Below are positions 7,978 to 15,635 of a DNA stretch of 43,717 bases, piece after piece. A model generated the notes under the pieces. That model was not told the origin of the DNA. It made no database searches and worked only from the letters and a program-made list of their open reading frames with translations. Every line of letters starts with the position of its first letter. The stretch's first letter is position 1. The stretch spans positions 1-43,717 of the forward strand of contig JANPBT010000050.1 of NCBI GenBank assembly GCA_031430575.1, read 5' to 3'. This stretch comes from JANMDS01 sp031430575. GTDB taxonomy: Bacteria > Pseudomonadota > Gammaproteobacteria > Burkholderiales > Casimicrobiaceae. The position numbers were made by a program, and so were the translations under genes.

Positions 7978-9036
7978 ATGAATGACAATACCTGCGGCGC
8001 AGATTTGACCTCAAATTGGCGACGTCGAAACTTTCTGCGTGCAAGCGTAGCAACGCTCCTAAACGCTCACATGCTTCCAGTCGCATTCGCGCAGAGCGCC
8101 GCAAGCCCAATGCTACGTCCGCGCCGCTTAGAAGTCGGCGATCGGGTCGCTATGGTCGCGCCGAGCGGCGTGTTGCATGCTGCAGGTATCGAGCGATCTT
8201 TTGCAAATTTGGGGTCTCTGGGGTTAAAGCCATTTTTGTCAGCCAACGCTCGCGCCCAAAATGGCACCTACGCCGGCACCGTGCAGGAGCGCGTTGCCGA
8301 TCTGCATGCAGCCTTTGCCGATCCCACCGTCAAAGCGATTTGGCCTGTGCGCGGCGGCTCGGGTAGCGCAGCACTTTTGCCCCATCTTGATTACGCCCTC
8401 ATTGCTCGCAATCCAAAAATCGTCATCGGCTATTCTGATACCACCGCGCTCCATCTGGCGCTATTGCGCAACGCAAGGCTCGTAAGCTTTCACGGCCCCG
8501 TGGCGGGCTCAACGTTTACCCCATTTTCTCTGGCAAATCTAAAGCGCGTGCTCTTCGACCCGGCGCCCAATGCCATCTTCGCAATGCCAGACGAATGGAC
8601 GCATACCACGCGCACGCCCAACGCAACCGGTCGCGCTGAGGGCATGCTCGTTGGCGGTAACTTGAGCGTGCTCACCAGTCTCATTGGCACGCCCTTTGCG
8701 CCCCAAATCAAAGATGCCTTGCTTTTTTTAGAAGATGTGAGCGAAGCGCCGTACCGCATCGACCGCATGCTGACCCAGCTCGATCAAAGCTTAGGGCTGG
8801 CAAATGCCGCGGCCGTGCTCTGCGGCGTGTTTGAAAAAGCAACGCCCACCGATGACGGCCCGAGCAGCACGCTGGAGCAAGTCATCGATAGTCATCTTGC
8901 CACGCTGCGCGCGCCTGCCGCCTACGGTTTGCCCTTTGGCCATATCAATCAACAATGGACGCTGCCGCTCGGCGTGCGCGCTCGCATCGATACCGCTGCG
9001 CGCACACTGACCCTGCTTGAGCCTACCACTACCTAA
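7978..9036 (+). CDS. ldcA: murein tetrapeptide LD-carboxypeptidase (peptidase S66)
   Basis: A serine carboxypeptidase of 352 residues that removes the terminal D-Ala from muropeptide tetrapeptides. Family motifs are the nucleophile in I-G-Y-S-D-T-T, a Glu in L-E-D-V-S-E-A-P-Y-R, and a His in L-P-F-G-H. Typical LdcA is cytoplasmic, but here the N-terminus has a twin-arginine-like signal (W-R-R-R-N-F-L-R-A-S, hydrophobic stretch, A-F-A-Q-S), so an exported form is likely. ATG 7978 is used; an in-frame TTG at 7963 overlaps the region just behind the terminator. The dispersed motif occupies codons 4-10, read as T-C-G-A-D-L, directly ahead of the Tat signal. speB starts 9 bases after the stop, so the two are probably co-transcribed. 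Confidence 0.88.
   Translation: MNDNTCGADLTSNWRRRNFLRASVATLLNAHMLPVAFAQSAASPMLRPRRLEVGDRVAMVAPSGVLHAAGIERSFANLGSLGLKPFLSANARAQNGTYAGTVQERVADLHAAFADPTVKAIWPVRGGSGSAALLPHLDYALIARNPKIVIGYSDTTALHLALLRNARLVSFHGPVAGSTFTPFSLANLKRVLFDPAPNAIFAMPDEWTHTTRTPNATGRAEGMLVGGNLSVLTSLIGTPFAPQIKDALLFLEDVSEAPYRIDRMLTQLDQSLGLANAAAVLCGVFEKATPTDDGPSSTLEQVIDSHLATLRAPAAYGLPFGHINQQWTLPLGVRARIDTAARTLTLLEPTTT
7988..8006 (+). repeat. dispersed motif at the 5' end of ldcA
   Basis: ATACCTGCGGCGCAGATTT, a full copy starting 10 bases after the ATG. The gene reads T-C-G-A-D-L. Confidence 0.92.
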
Positions 9037-9045
9037 CTTGCCATC

Positions 9046-10008
9046 ATGAGCCACGATTCTTTCGCCTTTCTTCACAATACCCGCTACAACGGATTATTCA
9101 ACGCCCCGCACTCTGATCTGCTCCCGGACGCGCCATTCTGCGCCGCAGGTATCGCGTGGGACGGTAGCGTGACGAATCGACCGGGTGCGCGCTTTGGCCC
9201 GGCGGCTATCCGGCGGGCGAGTCATATGTATTGCGACGCGACTCATACGCTCTGGGATACTTCGCCGCGCGGGGCGCTCACCGACGTTGGCGACTTGGCG
9301 CTGCCCAACACTTCGATTGAATCCATGCGGAAAGCGCTCATACCTGCGGCGCAGATTTTGCTCAAAAAGCATCATATGATCTGGCTCGGGGGCGATCACT
9401 CGGTCACGCTCCCGCTACTGCGCGCCCAAGCCGAGCACGAAGAGCGCCCGCTCGCGCTCATTCACTTCGATGCCCATTGCGATACGTGGAGCGATCATTT
9501 CGGTGAGCCTTCGGGCCACGGCACCTGGACTTACGAAGCCATCGAGGCAGGCTTAGTTGACCCGAAACGCACCGTGCAAATTGGCCTTCGCAGCGCAGCC
9601 ACCAAAGATGCACGCGAATACGTGACCCGCAAAGGTGGGCAAATATTTACCGCCCGCACGCTACGCGGCCTTGAAAATGCAACGCAGCTGGCCAGCGTGA
9701 TCTCAGCGGTGCGCGCGCGCATTGGCGATGCCCCGACTTACCTCACCATCGATATCGATTGCCTTGACCCCGCCTTTGCGCCGGGCACAGGCACGCCCGA
9801 GCCCGGCGGCATGACGAGCAATCAAGTGCTCACATTGCTTGAAGCTTGGCACGACCTGAATTTTGTAGGGATGGATTGCTGCGAAGTTTCACCGCCCTAC
9901 GACCATGCGGAATTGACGAGCAACGCGGCAGCGGCATTTATGTGGACGTACCTTTGCGGCCGGCTTGCAAATAGGGCGTCGAAGGCGCTGGACATCGCGC
10001 GCCTTTGA
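9046..10008 (+). CDS. speB: agmatinase / ureohydrolase (SpeB-like)
   Basis: A binuclear manganese ureohydrolase of 320 residues, most like agmatinase, which converts agmatine to putrescine and urea. Metal-site motifs are G-G-D-H-S-V-T, H-F-D-A-H-C-D-T-W and D-I-D-C-L-D-P-A-F-A-P-G-T-G-T-P-E-P-G-G. The agmatinase-type T-N-R-P-G-A-R-F-G-P is also present. Guanidinobutyrase or guanidinopropionase cannot be excluded, since the family is hard to split by eye. Two dispersed motif copies lie in it. The first (C-A-A-G-I) overlays the start of the first beta strand without changing spacing to N-R-P-G; the second is I-P-A-A-Q-I before the strand leading to G-G-D-H. It follows ldcA closely. Confidence 0.92.
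   Translation: MSHDSFAFLHNTRYNGLFNAPHSDLLPDAPFCAAGIAWDGSVTNRPGARFGPAAIRRASHMYCDATHTLWDTSPRGALTDVGDLALPNTSIESMRKALIPAAQILLKKHHMIWLGGDHSVTLPLLRAQAEHEERPLALIHFDAHCDTWSDHFGEPSGHGTWTYEAIEAGLVDPKRTVQIGLRSAATKDAREYVTRKGGQIFTARTLRGLENATQLASVISAVRARIGDAPTYLTIDIDCLDPAFAPGTGTPEPGGMTSNQVLTLLEAWHDLNFVGMDCCEVSPPYDHAELTSNAAAAFMWTYLCGRLANRASKALDIARL
9136..9153 (-). repeat. dispersed motif in speB (first)
   Basis: TTCTGCGCCGCAGGTATC. The gene reads F-C-A-A-G-I; the Gly aligns with the Gly usual at this position in agmatinases. Confidence 0.9.
9340..9358 (+). repeat. dispersed motif in speB (second)
   Basis: ATACCTGCGGCGCAGATTT, a full copy read as I-P-A-A-Q-I-L. Confidence 0.92.
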
Positions 10009-10040
10009 ACTTCACACCGATAAAAAAACGCCTGCGCCTC

Positions 10041-10057
10041 TACCTGCGGCGCAGAAA
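10041..10057 (+). repeat. dispersed motif between convergent speB and beta-lactamase-like gene
   Basis: TACCTGCGGCGCAGAAA in the 71-base gap between two convergent genes. No separate terminator hairpin with a T-run is seen there. Confidence 0.85.
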
Positions 10058-10079
10058 TCGTTAACGCGCATTCAAATTT

Positions 10080-11408
10080 CTAGCTTAACGCGTGTCGATG
10101 CAGGGCCGTCAAAATCCGCTCTTCATAGCGCGCCATCGCTGAATATTTTCCCGGCGAAGTATCAGGATCAACGCCGCAGCCGCCCGTCATGAAGACAATG
10201 CCGTTGCGCGTGACTGGGTCAAATACAAACGCGGAAGTGAGCCCATACGCATCGCCGAAATGCCCTTTTGCTTTGAAGCCGCCAGGCTCGACCAAGCGAT
10301 CGCCACGCCCGTTACCGTGGATATCTAAAAAGTGCTGATTACCCAAGCCCCAAGCGTTGAAATAGTCTTTGCTCACACCGTAGTCGCGATCACCGGCTTG
10401 CGTTGCACCCTGCCATTGCGTGCGTAACATCTCCGCAACGGTATCGGCGCGCAAGACGCGAACGCCACCGACTTCCCCGCCCTGCATGAGCATCTGCATT
10501 AGCGTCGCCAGCCCCCGCGCAGAAAGTCGCGCGCCGCCTTGCGGGCTCATTGCAGTGCCGTTATGCCCAGCAACATAAGCCGCACCGGCGCGGGGCACGG
10601 GCGACAGTTTCGTGTAGTCATCGACCTGTGCGCGCCAAGGCCCTTTTGAATCCCAGACTTCTTTTTCATCACGCTTGCGATAAAGCGTCGCCACGCGCTG
10701 CAATACCTGCGGCGCAAAATCAGCCGGGTGAAAGCCGCCCTCGATGCTCAGCGGAGAAAAAATTGATTGAGTCATCCAGCGATCAAAGCGCACCCCACTC
10801 ACCCGCTCCATCACCGTCGCCAACACGCCCCACGGCAAATTTGCATACTGAAAAAATTGGCCTGGTGCGGCATTTTTAGACCACATCGCGCCCTTATCAA
10901 AGCGCGAACCACCAGGCACGAGCACCTCGCGTAAGGCAATCGCCGAGTCAAAGTAATAGCCCGCATCATCGCGCAACGACGACGTATGAGACATCAGCAT
11001 GCGGGTCGTAATCGCCACGCTTGGAAAATGCGGATTGCGCAGCGCATAGCCCAGATACACGCTGATATCTTCGTCGAGATTGAGCTTGCCTGATTCCACC
11101 AATTTCATTGCGCCAAGCGTTGTGATGAGCTTGGAAATAGATGCAATGCGGTAGAGCGAATCTGGCGTGGCCGCAATGCGCGTGGGGGCAAGTTGCCGGG
11201 CGCCAAACGCACTTTCATAGACCACGCGCCCATCACGAATCGCCGCGACACTCAGGCTCACGAGCGGAAATGTCGGGTCGTTAACGATCCCTTCGAGCTC
11301 ATGATCGAGCGCAGCCTGAAAGTGGTTAGCGTTAGTCATAGCGGAGCATCCAGAAATGGCCAAAACTGCGCCGCAGGTATTCGCTGCGAGAAACTCTCGC
11401 CGCCTCAT
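10080..11408 (-). CDS. beta-lactamase-like serine hydrolase (class C / EstB type), exported lipoprotein
   Basis: A 442-residue protein with the beta-lactamase/transpeptidase fold. Motifs are S-I-S-K (nucleophile and Lys), Y-A-N (second motif) and H-F-G in place of K-T-G, as in class C-related esterases and DD-peptidases. The N-terminus combines a Tat-like M-R-R-R-E-F-L-A-A with lipobox A-I-S-G-C near residue 20. It ends a five-gene overlapping operon for muropeptide recycling, so action on peptidoglycan peptides is more likely than antibiotic hydrolysis, though this is inference. Its start overlaps the amidase stop by 4 bases (ATGA). Two motif copies are present: one inside the signal peptide (N-T-C-G-A-V-L) and one in the body (F-A-P-Q-V-L). 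Confidence 0.88.
   Translation of the reverse strand: MRRREFLAANTCGAVLAISGCSAMTNANHFQAALDHELEGIVNDPTFPLVSLSVAAIRDGRVVYESAFGARQLAPTRIAATPDSLYRIASISKLITTLGAMKLVESGKLNLDEDISVYLGYALRNPHFPSVAITTRMLMSHTSSLRDDAGYYFDSAIALREVLVPGGSRFDKGAMWSKNAAPGQFFQYANLPWGVLATVMERVSGVRFDRWMTQSIFSPLSIEGGFHPADFAPQVLQRVATLYRKRDEKEVWDSKGPWRAQVDDYTKLSPVPRAGAAYVAGHNGTAMSPQGGARLSARGLATLMQMLMQGGEVGGVRVLRADTVAEMLRTQWQGATQAGDRDYGVSKDYFNAWGLGNQHFLDIHGNGRGDRLVEPGGFKAKGHFGDAYGLTSAFVFDPVTRNGIVFMTGGCGVDPDTSPGKYSAMARYEERILTALHRHALS
10703..10720 (+). repeat. dispersed motif in beta-lactamase-like gene (body)
   Basis: ATACCTGCGGCGCAAAAT; the last part differs from CAGATT. The gene reads F-A-P-Q-V-L. Confidence 0.7.
11363..11381 (-). 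repeat. dispersed motif in signal peptide of beta-lactamase-like gene
   Basis: AAACTGCGCCGCAGGTATT. The gene reads N-T-C-G-A-V-L as part of the signal peptide hydrophobic region. Confidence 0.88.
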
Positions 11409-12214
11409 CTTGGAAAAGCCGGCAGGGCATCGAGGATGGCCGCGCTCTCAGCGTCGGGCGTGCCATCATATTGCGCAGGGCGGTGCCGCATTTGAAACGC
11501 GATGAGCACGCGGCGGGTCGCTGCATCGAGCAGGCCAGTTTGCGGCGTTGCATAGCCAAAGTCTGCAAGCTTTTTCTGAAACCATGCAACATCGGGCAAT
11601 TGCACTTCATACTGTGTCCGCTTTGCCGCAACAACTTGTGGCTCCGGCCACGGGATCAAACCCTCCGCAGCGAAGCGATGCCATGGAAATTTTGCGCCTG
11701 GATCATCTTTGCGCTGCGGCGCAATATCGCTGTGGCCAACGACGCGATGCGGTGGAATCGCGTGGCGCTTGACAATATCTTTAACCAGCGCGAGCACCGC
11801 ATCGATCTGCGCGGGTGGATACGGTTGAAAGCCAGCAACGCGCGAGCCCATATTCACAATTTCGATACCAATCGAAGCCGCATTTAGCCCCGCAACGTTT
11901 GGGCCCCAACGGCTGTCGCCCGCATGATAAGCGCGCTGTGATTCATCGACCAACGTCAGTACGCGCGGTACGGTCTCATCAGTGACCAAATAGTGAGAGC
12001 TCACCGGGCCTTCGGTGAGATATTTGATCGATTTTTCAAGATTTTCGGCGGTGAAATGCAACACCACAAATTGCACGCGACTATCTTGGCTAACCGCGTT
12101 GTAGTGCGTGGTTTTCGTCGCGGGCGGCGCGGACGCGCACCCAAATAAAAATAGACCTGAAAAAATCACTAAAAAACGGCAAATCTGCGCCGCAGGGTTG
12201 TCTAATATTTTCAT
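11405..12214 (-). CDS. N-acetylmuramoyl-L-alanine amidase lipoprotein (AmiD-like)
   Basis: A zinc amidase of 269 residues with an Amidase_2 (AmpD/PGRP-type) domain followed by a peptidoglycan-binding domain near residues 205-265. It cuts the MurNAc-L-Ala bond, including anhydro-muropeptides. The N-terminal signal peptide ends in lipobox L-F-G-C-A, so it is an anchored AmiD type and not cytoplasmic AmpD. Zinc-site and catalytic motifs are V-L-H-F-T-A, V-G-H-S-D-I-A-P-Q-R-K and D-D-P-G. ATG 12214 was chosen for the signal peptide and a GAAAG site upstream. The motif copy at codons 6-11 is read N-P-A-A-Q-I-C. The start lies just 3 bases before the end of the upstream gene, and the stop overlaps the downstream start. 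Confidence 0.9.
   Translation of the reverse strand: MKILDNPAAQICRFLVIFSGLFLFGCASAPPATKTTHYNAVSQDSRVQFVVLHFTAENLEKSIKYLTEGPVSSHYLVTDETVPRVLTLVDESQRAYHAGDSRWGPNVAGLNAASIGIEIVNMGSRVAGFQPYPPAQIDAVLALVKDIVKRHAIPPHRVVGHSDIAPQRKDDPGAKFPWHRFAAEGLIPWPEPQVVAAKRTQYEVQLPDVAWFQKKLADFGYATPQTGLLDAATRRVLIAFQMRHRPAQYDGTPDAESAAILDALPAFPR
12181..12199 (-). repeat. dispersed motif at the 5' end of the amidase gene
   Basis: AAATCTGCGCCGCAGGGTT; GGGTT replaces GGTAT. It is read as N-P-A-A-Q-I-C in the n-region of the lipoprotein signal. Confidence 0.8.
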
Positions 12215-12216
12215 CT

Positions 12217-13350
12217 TTAAACTTTCACAAACCATTTGCGCCGCCACATTAACCATGCAATGAAAAACATCACTGCATTAAACGTTAGCGCATAAAACAA
12301 CGAGGATATTTTTGCCGAAAAACCAAATGCCTGAAACGGGGCGTAGAGTGCATTTTTGAGAGGTACGCCACCGATCTTAGTAAACACCAACAATCGCCCA
12401 ACGATCCCCGACAACACAAAAATAAAAAGTGCATTCATTCCGTAAATCGTAAAGGGTTTAAGTAACGTTTGCGCGCGCTGTCGTATCGCGTTGTCGCTGC
12501 AAACATCCAACAGCCAGTAAAACGCGCCAAAGGCCAAGAGCGCCCACCCAGTCATCAACACACTATAAGTCACGGTCCACAGATTTTTATTAACCGGCAT
12601 CAGTATATTTTCAAGTAAACCTGCGGCGCAGATTGCAGCAAAACCTGCCAATAAAAGCCAGACTGTGCGCGTGGTCGCATCCAATTTAGTGTTGATTAAT
12701 GTTCGCCCAACGAGCGCTCCCGCGAGTAGGCTTCCGACGGCGGGCAAGGTCGAAATCAACCCTTCAGGATCCCACACTTTTGCTTTAGCCCAAACATGAT
12801 TTCCAAACACGATTCGGTCAATATACGCACCAAAATCGCGACCGGCTTCGAGCGTGCCTGCGACGACGACGCCCTGCGAATCGGGCACCGCGACGCCCAA
12901 CATCAGCGCGCTATACACACCAAATAAAACAAGCATTGCGATCAAAATTCCGCGTGAGCGGCAAAGCAACACAATCGGTGCAGCAATCGCGCTGGCCAAG
13001 CCGATGCGCTGGAGCACACCCGGAATGCGCACAGTCGAAAAATCAAATTGCGGAATCAAATTCATGCCGACACCGATGGCTACGATGATCAGCGCGCGCC
13101 ACCACATGCGCGGGAGTAGTTGCCCGCGCGTTGCCCCAGTAGCCAAGGCCCGTGAAGACGACATCACCATCGAGACGCCAACAATAAATAGAAAAAATGG
13201 AAAGATCACATCGGTAAACGTCCATCCATGCCAGGGCGCGTGCAAAAGCAGCGCAAAGGCATTGCCCCAATCACCAGGATTGTTTACGAGCACCATCGCA
13301 GCAATCGTGAAGCCGCGGAAGGCATCAAGGGAAGTAAGCCTTGCGTTCAC
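12217..13350 (-). CDS. NagX / heparan-alpha-glucosaminide N-acetyltransferase-like membrane protein
   Basis: An integral membrane protein of 377 residues with about ten hydrophobic segments. The family start S-L-D-A-F-R-G-F-T-I-A-A-M-V-L-V-N-N-P-G-D-W is clear, followed by the H-A-x-W-x-G-W-T-F-T-D-V-I-F-P-F-F-L-F pattern of the DUF5009/HGSNAT group. Bacterial members are linked to amino-sugar use, and placement between ampG and an amidase suggests work on GlcNAc or MurNAc-derived sugars at the inner membrane. The exact reaction is not established. The start is GTG 13350, overlapping the ampG stop as GTGA. One motif copy is read as I-C-A-A-G-L inside a transmembrane segment. Confidence 0.85.
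   Translation of the reverse strand: MNARLTSLDAFRGFTIAAMVLVNNPGDWGNAFALLLHAPWHGWTFTDVIFPFFLFIVGVSMVMSSSRALATGATRGQLLPRMWWRALIIVAIGVGMNLIPQFDFSTVRIPGVLQRIGLASAIAAPIVLLCRSRGILIAMLVLFGVYSALMLGVAVPDSQGVVVAGTLEAGRDFGAYIDRIVFGNHVWAKAKVWDPEGLISTLPAVGSLLAGALVGRTLINTKLDATTRTVWLLLAGFAAICAAGLLENILMPVNKNLWTVTYSVLMTGWALLAFGAFYWLLDVCSDNAIRQRAQTLLKPFTIYGMNALFIFVLSGIVGRLLVFTKIGGVPLKNALYAPFQAFGFSAKISSLFYALTFNAVMFFIAWLMWRRKWFVKV
12619..12634 (+). repeat. dispersed motif in NagX-like gene
   Basis: ACCTGCGGCGCAGATT, opposite to the gene, read I-C-A-A-G-L within a membrane span. Confidence 0.85.
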
Positions 13351-14609
13351 GACATTTTTCTGCCAAAAGCAGGGTCAATTTTTAAGCGCGATGCGACCCA
13401 AAGCGATGGTAAGGTGCAGATGCAAACCCAGATGAAAAAGTTGGAATACCCAAGCGCCTCCTGAATGCGCCCGCTCACCATACCGGGCAACATCATGCCG
13501 AGCGCCATAAACCCGGTGCAAATGGCATAGTGGGCTGTTTTGTGAGCGCCATCGGCGACCATAATCATAAAAAGTAAGTAGGACGCAAAGCCAAACCCAT
13601 AACCAAATTGCTCAACCATGATAGCGATCGTAATCACCGGCACGCTGCTCGGCTGCCAAGCTGCGAGCAACACAAAAAGCATATTTGGGATGTGCACCGC
13701 AAAGAGCATGGGCCACAGCCAAAATTTAAGCCCCCGCTTAGAAATGGCATAGCCACCCAAAATGCCGCCGAGCGTGAGCGAGGCGACGCCTGCAGTGCCG
13801 TACACAAAGCCGAGTTGGGTCGTCGTCAAGCCTAGGCCGCCTTTGGCAGCGGGGTCAAGCAGGAATGGCGCGACAAGTTTCAGTGCTTGCGCTTCGCCGA
13901 GTCGAAACGTTAATAAAAAAGCGAGCACAATCACGATATCACTGCGGGCAAAAAATTTGCGAAAGGTTTCAAAAAATTGCTTAAAACCGGCCGCTTCACC
14001 AACGACACGCTGGTCATCGGAAGGCTTAGGCAGCACTAGGAAATGAAGGATCGCAAGCGCAACAAACAACAACGCAAGCCCAAAGAAAACAATGCGCCAT
14101 GCAGCACTGGGGCTTCCCGTTTGCGTTGTGTAATAGCCTGCAAGCCAGACCAATGCGCCCTGCCCCGCAATCATCGCGAGCCGATAAAACGTGCTGCGTA
14201 CGCCAACGAACGCCGCCTGACTATGCTGCGGCAAGGCGATCATATAAAAACCGTCAGCCGCAATATCGTGGGTGGCTGAGCTAAATGCCATCAACCAAAA
14301 TGCAGCAAGTGACCATTGCACAAACTGCGCCGCAGGTAGCGTGAGCGCCACGCAGGCGAGCGATGCGCCCACCACGGCCTGCATCGCGACAATCCAGCGC
14401 CGCTTCGTGCCAAACATTTCTACGATCGGCGACCACAGCGGCTTAATCACCCACGGCAGATACAGCCAGCTGGTGTAAAGCGCGATATCGCCATTGGATA
14501 AGCCCAAATTTTTGTACATCACGACCGAGAGGGTCATCACGGCAACATACGGTAACCCTTGCCCAAAATAAAGCGTCGGGATCCAGCGCCAAGGCGATTT
14601 TTCACTCAT
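13347..14609 (-). CDS. ampG: muropeptide permease AmpG (MFS)
   Basis: A major facilitator of 420 residues with roughly 12-14 hydrophobic segments that imports GlcNAc-anhydro-muropeptides into the cytoplasm. The AmpG signature near the N-terminus is L-Y-F-G-Q-G-L-P-Y, followed by L-P-W-V-I-K-P-L-W-S-P. A D-G-F-Y motif follows in the fourth or fifth segment (H-D-I-A-A-D-G-F-Y). ATG 14609 overlaps the murQ stop (ATGA) and precedes the family start by few residues; the frame is open to 14732, but that part is low-complexity Arg-rich read-through of murQ. A motif copy is read as L-P-A-A-Q-F in a loop between membrane segments. Confidence 0.92.
   Translation of the reverse strand: MSEKSPWRWIPTLYFGQGLPYVAVMTLSVVMYKNLGLSNGDIALYTSWLYLPWVIKPLWSPIVEMFGTKRRWIVAMQAVVGASLACVALTLPAAQFVQWSLAAFWLMAFSSATHDIAADGFYMIALPQHSQAAFVGVRSTFYRLAMIAGQGALVWLAGYYTTQTGSPSAAWRIVFFGLALLFVALAILHFLVLPKPSDDQRVVGEAAGFKQFFETFRKFFARSDIVIVLAFLLTFRLGEAQALKLVAPFLLDPAAKGGLGLTTTQLGFVYGTAGVASLTLGGILGGYAISKRGLKFWLWPMLFAVHIPNMLFVLLAAWQPSSVPVITIAIMVEQFGYGFGFASYLLFMIMVADGAHKTAHYAICTGFMALGMMLPGMVSGRIQEALGYSNFFIWVCICTLPSLWVASRLKIDPAFGRKMS
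14322..14339 (-). repeat. dispersed motif in ampG
   Basis: AAACTGCGCCGCAGGTAG, read as L-P-A-A-Q-F. Confidence 0.85.
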
Positions 14610-15496
14610 GCGGTGAGACCCGAAAGTGCACTGCGCACGCTGCCGCCGACGCTGCTCAATTTTGCGAGCGCGGCACCGGCATCGACATTTAAGCGAATCA
14701 TTACGATCGCCACTTTTACGCTGAAATCGCACGCGTCAAGCGCTAAGCGCGCCCGCGCTTCGTCACACTTTGCAGCTTGCGCTGTCAAACGCACGGCGCG
14801 AATCACGAGCTTTTTATTGGTGGCTCTGACGTCGACCATCAAGTTGCCATAGACCTTATGCAACCGCACCATGATGGCAGACGACAGCGTATTCAATGCA
14901 ACTTTTTGTGCTGTACCCGCTTTCAGGCGCGTGCTGCCTGAAATCGCCTCCGCCCCGGTGTTGAGCACAATGCCAATTTCTGCTTCGTTAGAGATCGGTG
15001 CATTAGGATTATTGGCAATGCCGATGGTGAGCGCGGTCAGGCTTTTCGCTGCGCGTAATGCCCCGAGCGTATAGGGCGTGCCGCCCGAGGCTGCGAGCAA
15101 AATCACCACGTCGTTGCCATTGATGCCCGCTTCGCCCATCGCTCGCGCGCCAGCCGCTTCATCATCTTCCGCGCCTTCGACCGCCTGATAAATTGCCGAC
15201 GACCCGCCTGCCAAGCATGCGATTGCGCGCTCGGTTGGCCACGAAAATGTGGGATTCAGTTCAACACTATCGAGTAAGCCGAGCCTGCCGGAAGTGCCTG
15301 CGCCAACATAGATCAAGCGACCACCGGCGTTTAATCGCGGCACTGCGGCGTCAACGGCCGCAGCCAATGCATCGCCGGCCTCCACCACCGCCTGCACGGC
15401 GACCGCATGATCGCTAGCAAGCGCGCGCACGAGGGTGCGGGAGTCGTATTGATCGAGAGCAGTGTGTTGCGAGGACGGGCGTTCGGTATTGAGCAT
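14606..15496 (-). CDS. murQ: N-acetylmuramic acid 6-phosphate etherase
   Basis: A SIS-domain lyase of 296 residues that splits MurNAc-6-P into GlcNAc-6-P and D-lactate in the cytoplasm. Family motifs are T-E-R near the start, G-A-G-T-S-G-R-L-G-L-L-D-S-V-E-L followed by P-T-F, the E-G-A-E-D-D motif, and A-A-S-G-G-T-P-Y-T. The length is typical. It is the first gene of the operon murQ-ampG-nagX-amiD-bla; all junctions overlap or nearly touch, which suggests coupled translation. ATG 15496 is preferred over an in-frame TTG at 15511 because it starts the usual M-L-N-T-E-R. No anmK or nagZ is in the window, so those steps must be encoded elsewhere. Confidence 0.95.
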   Translation of the reverse strand: MLNTERPSSQHTALDQYDSRTLVRALASDHAVAVQAVVEAGDALAAAVDAAVPRLNAGGRLIYVGAGTSGRLGLLDSVELNPTFSWPTERAIACLAGGSSAIYQAVEGAEDDEAAGARAMGEAGINGNDVVILLAASGGTPYTLGALRAAKSLTALTIGIANNPNAPISNEAEIGIVLNTGAEAISGSTRLKAGTAQKVALNTLSSAIMVRLHKVYGNLMVDVRATNKKLVIRAVRLTAQAAKCDEARARLALDACDFSVKVAIVMIRLNVDAGAALAKLSSVGGSVRSALSGLTA

Positions 15497-15519
15497 GCGT
15501 TTTTGGGTCAAAAGTGGGC

Positions 15520-15538
15520 AAATCTGCGCCGCAGGTAT
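15520..15538 (-). repeat. dispersed motif upstream of murQ
   Basis: AAATCTGCGCCGCAGGTAT, a full copy 23 bases upstream of the murQ start in the 139-base divergent gap to the SpmA/B-like gene. Confidence 0.92.
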
Positions 15539-15635
15539 CGGGCGGTTTAAGCAGCAAGGCTACTTTTTAGCCTAAATGGGCGTTGCCGTGCGAGTATCGC
15601 GCAGAGTCGGAAGAAAGTCATGCGAAACTTCATTT

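Noticed and set aside
8176..8191. TGCATGCTGCAGGTAT in ldcA as a decayed motif copy
   Set aside because: Three or more core bases differ. It may be a relic, but it cannot be separated from chance.
11712..11724. CTGCGGCGCA string in the amidase gene
   Set aside because: It encodes the conserved D-I-A-P-Q-R-K of the amidase family and lacks both flanks of the motif, so ordinary coding explains it.
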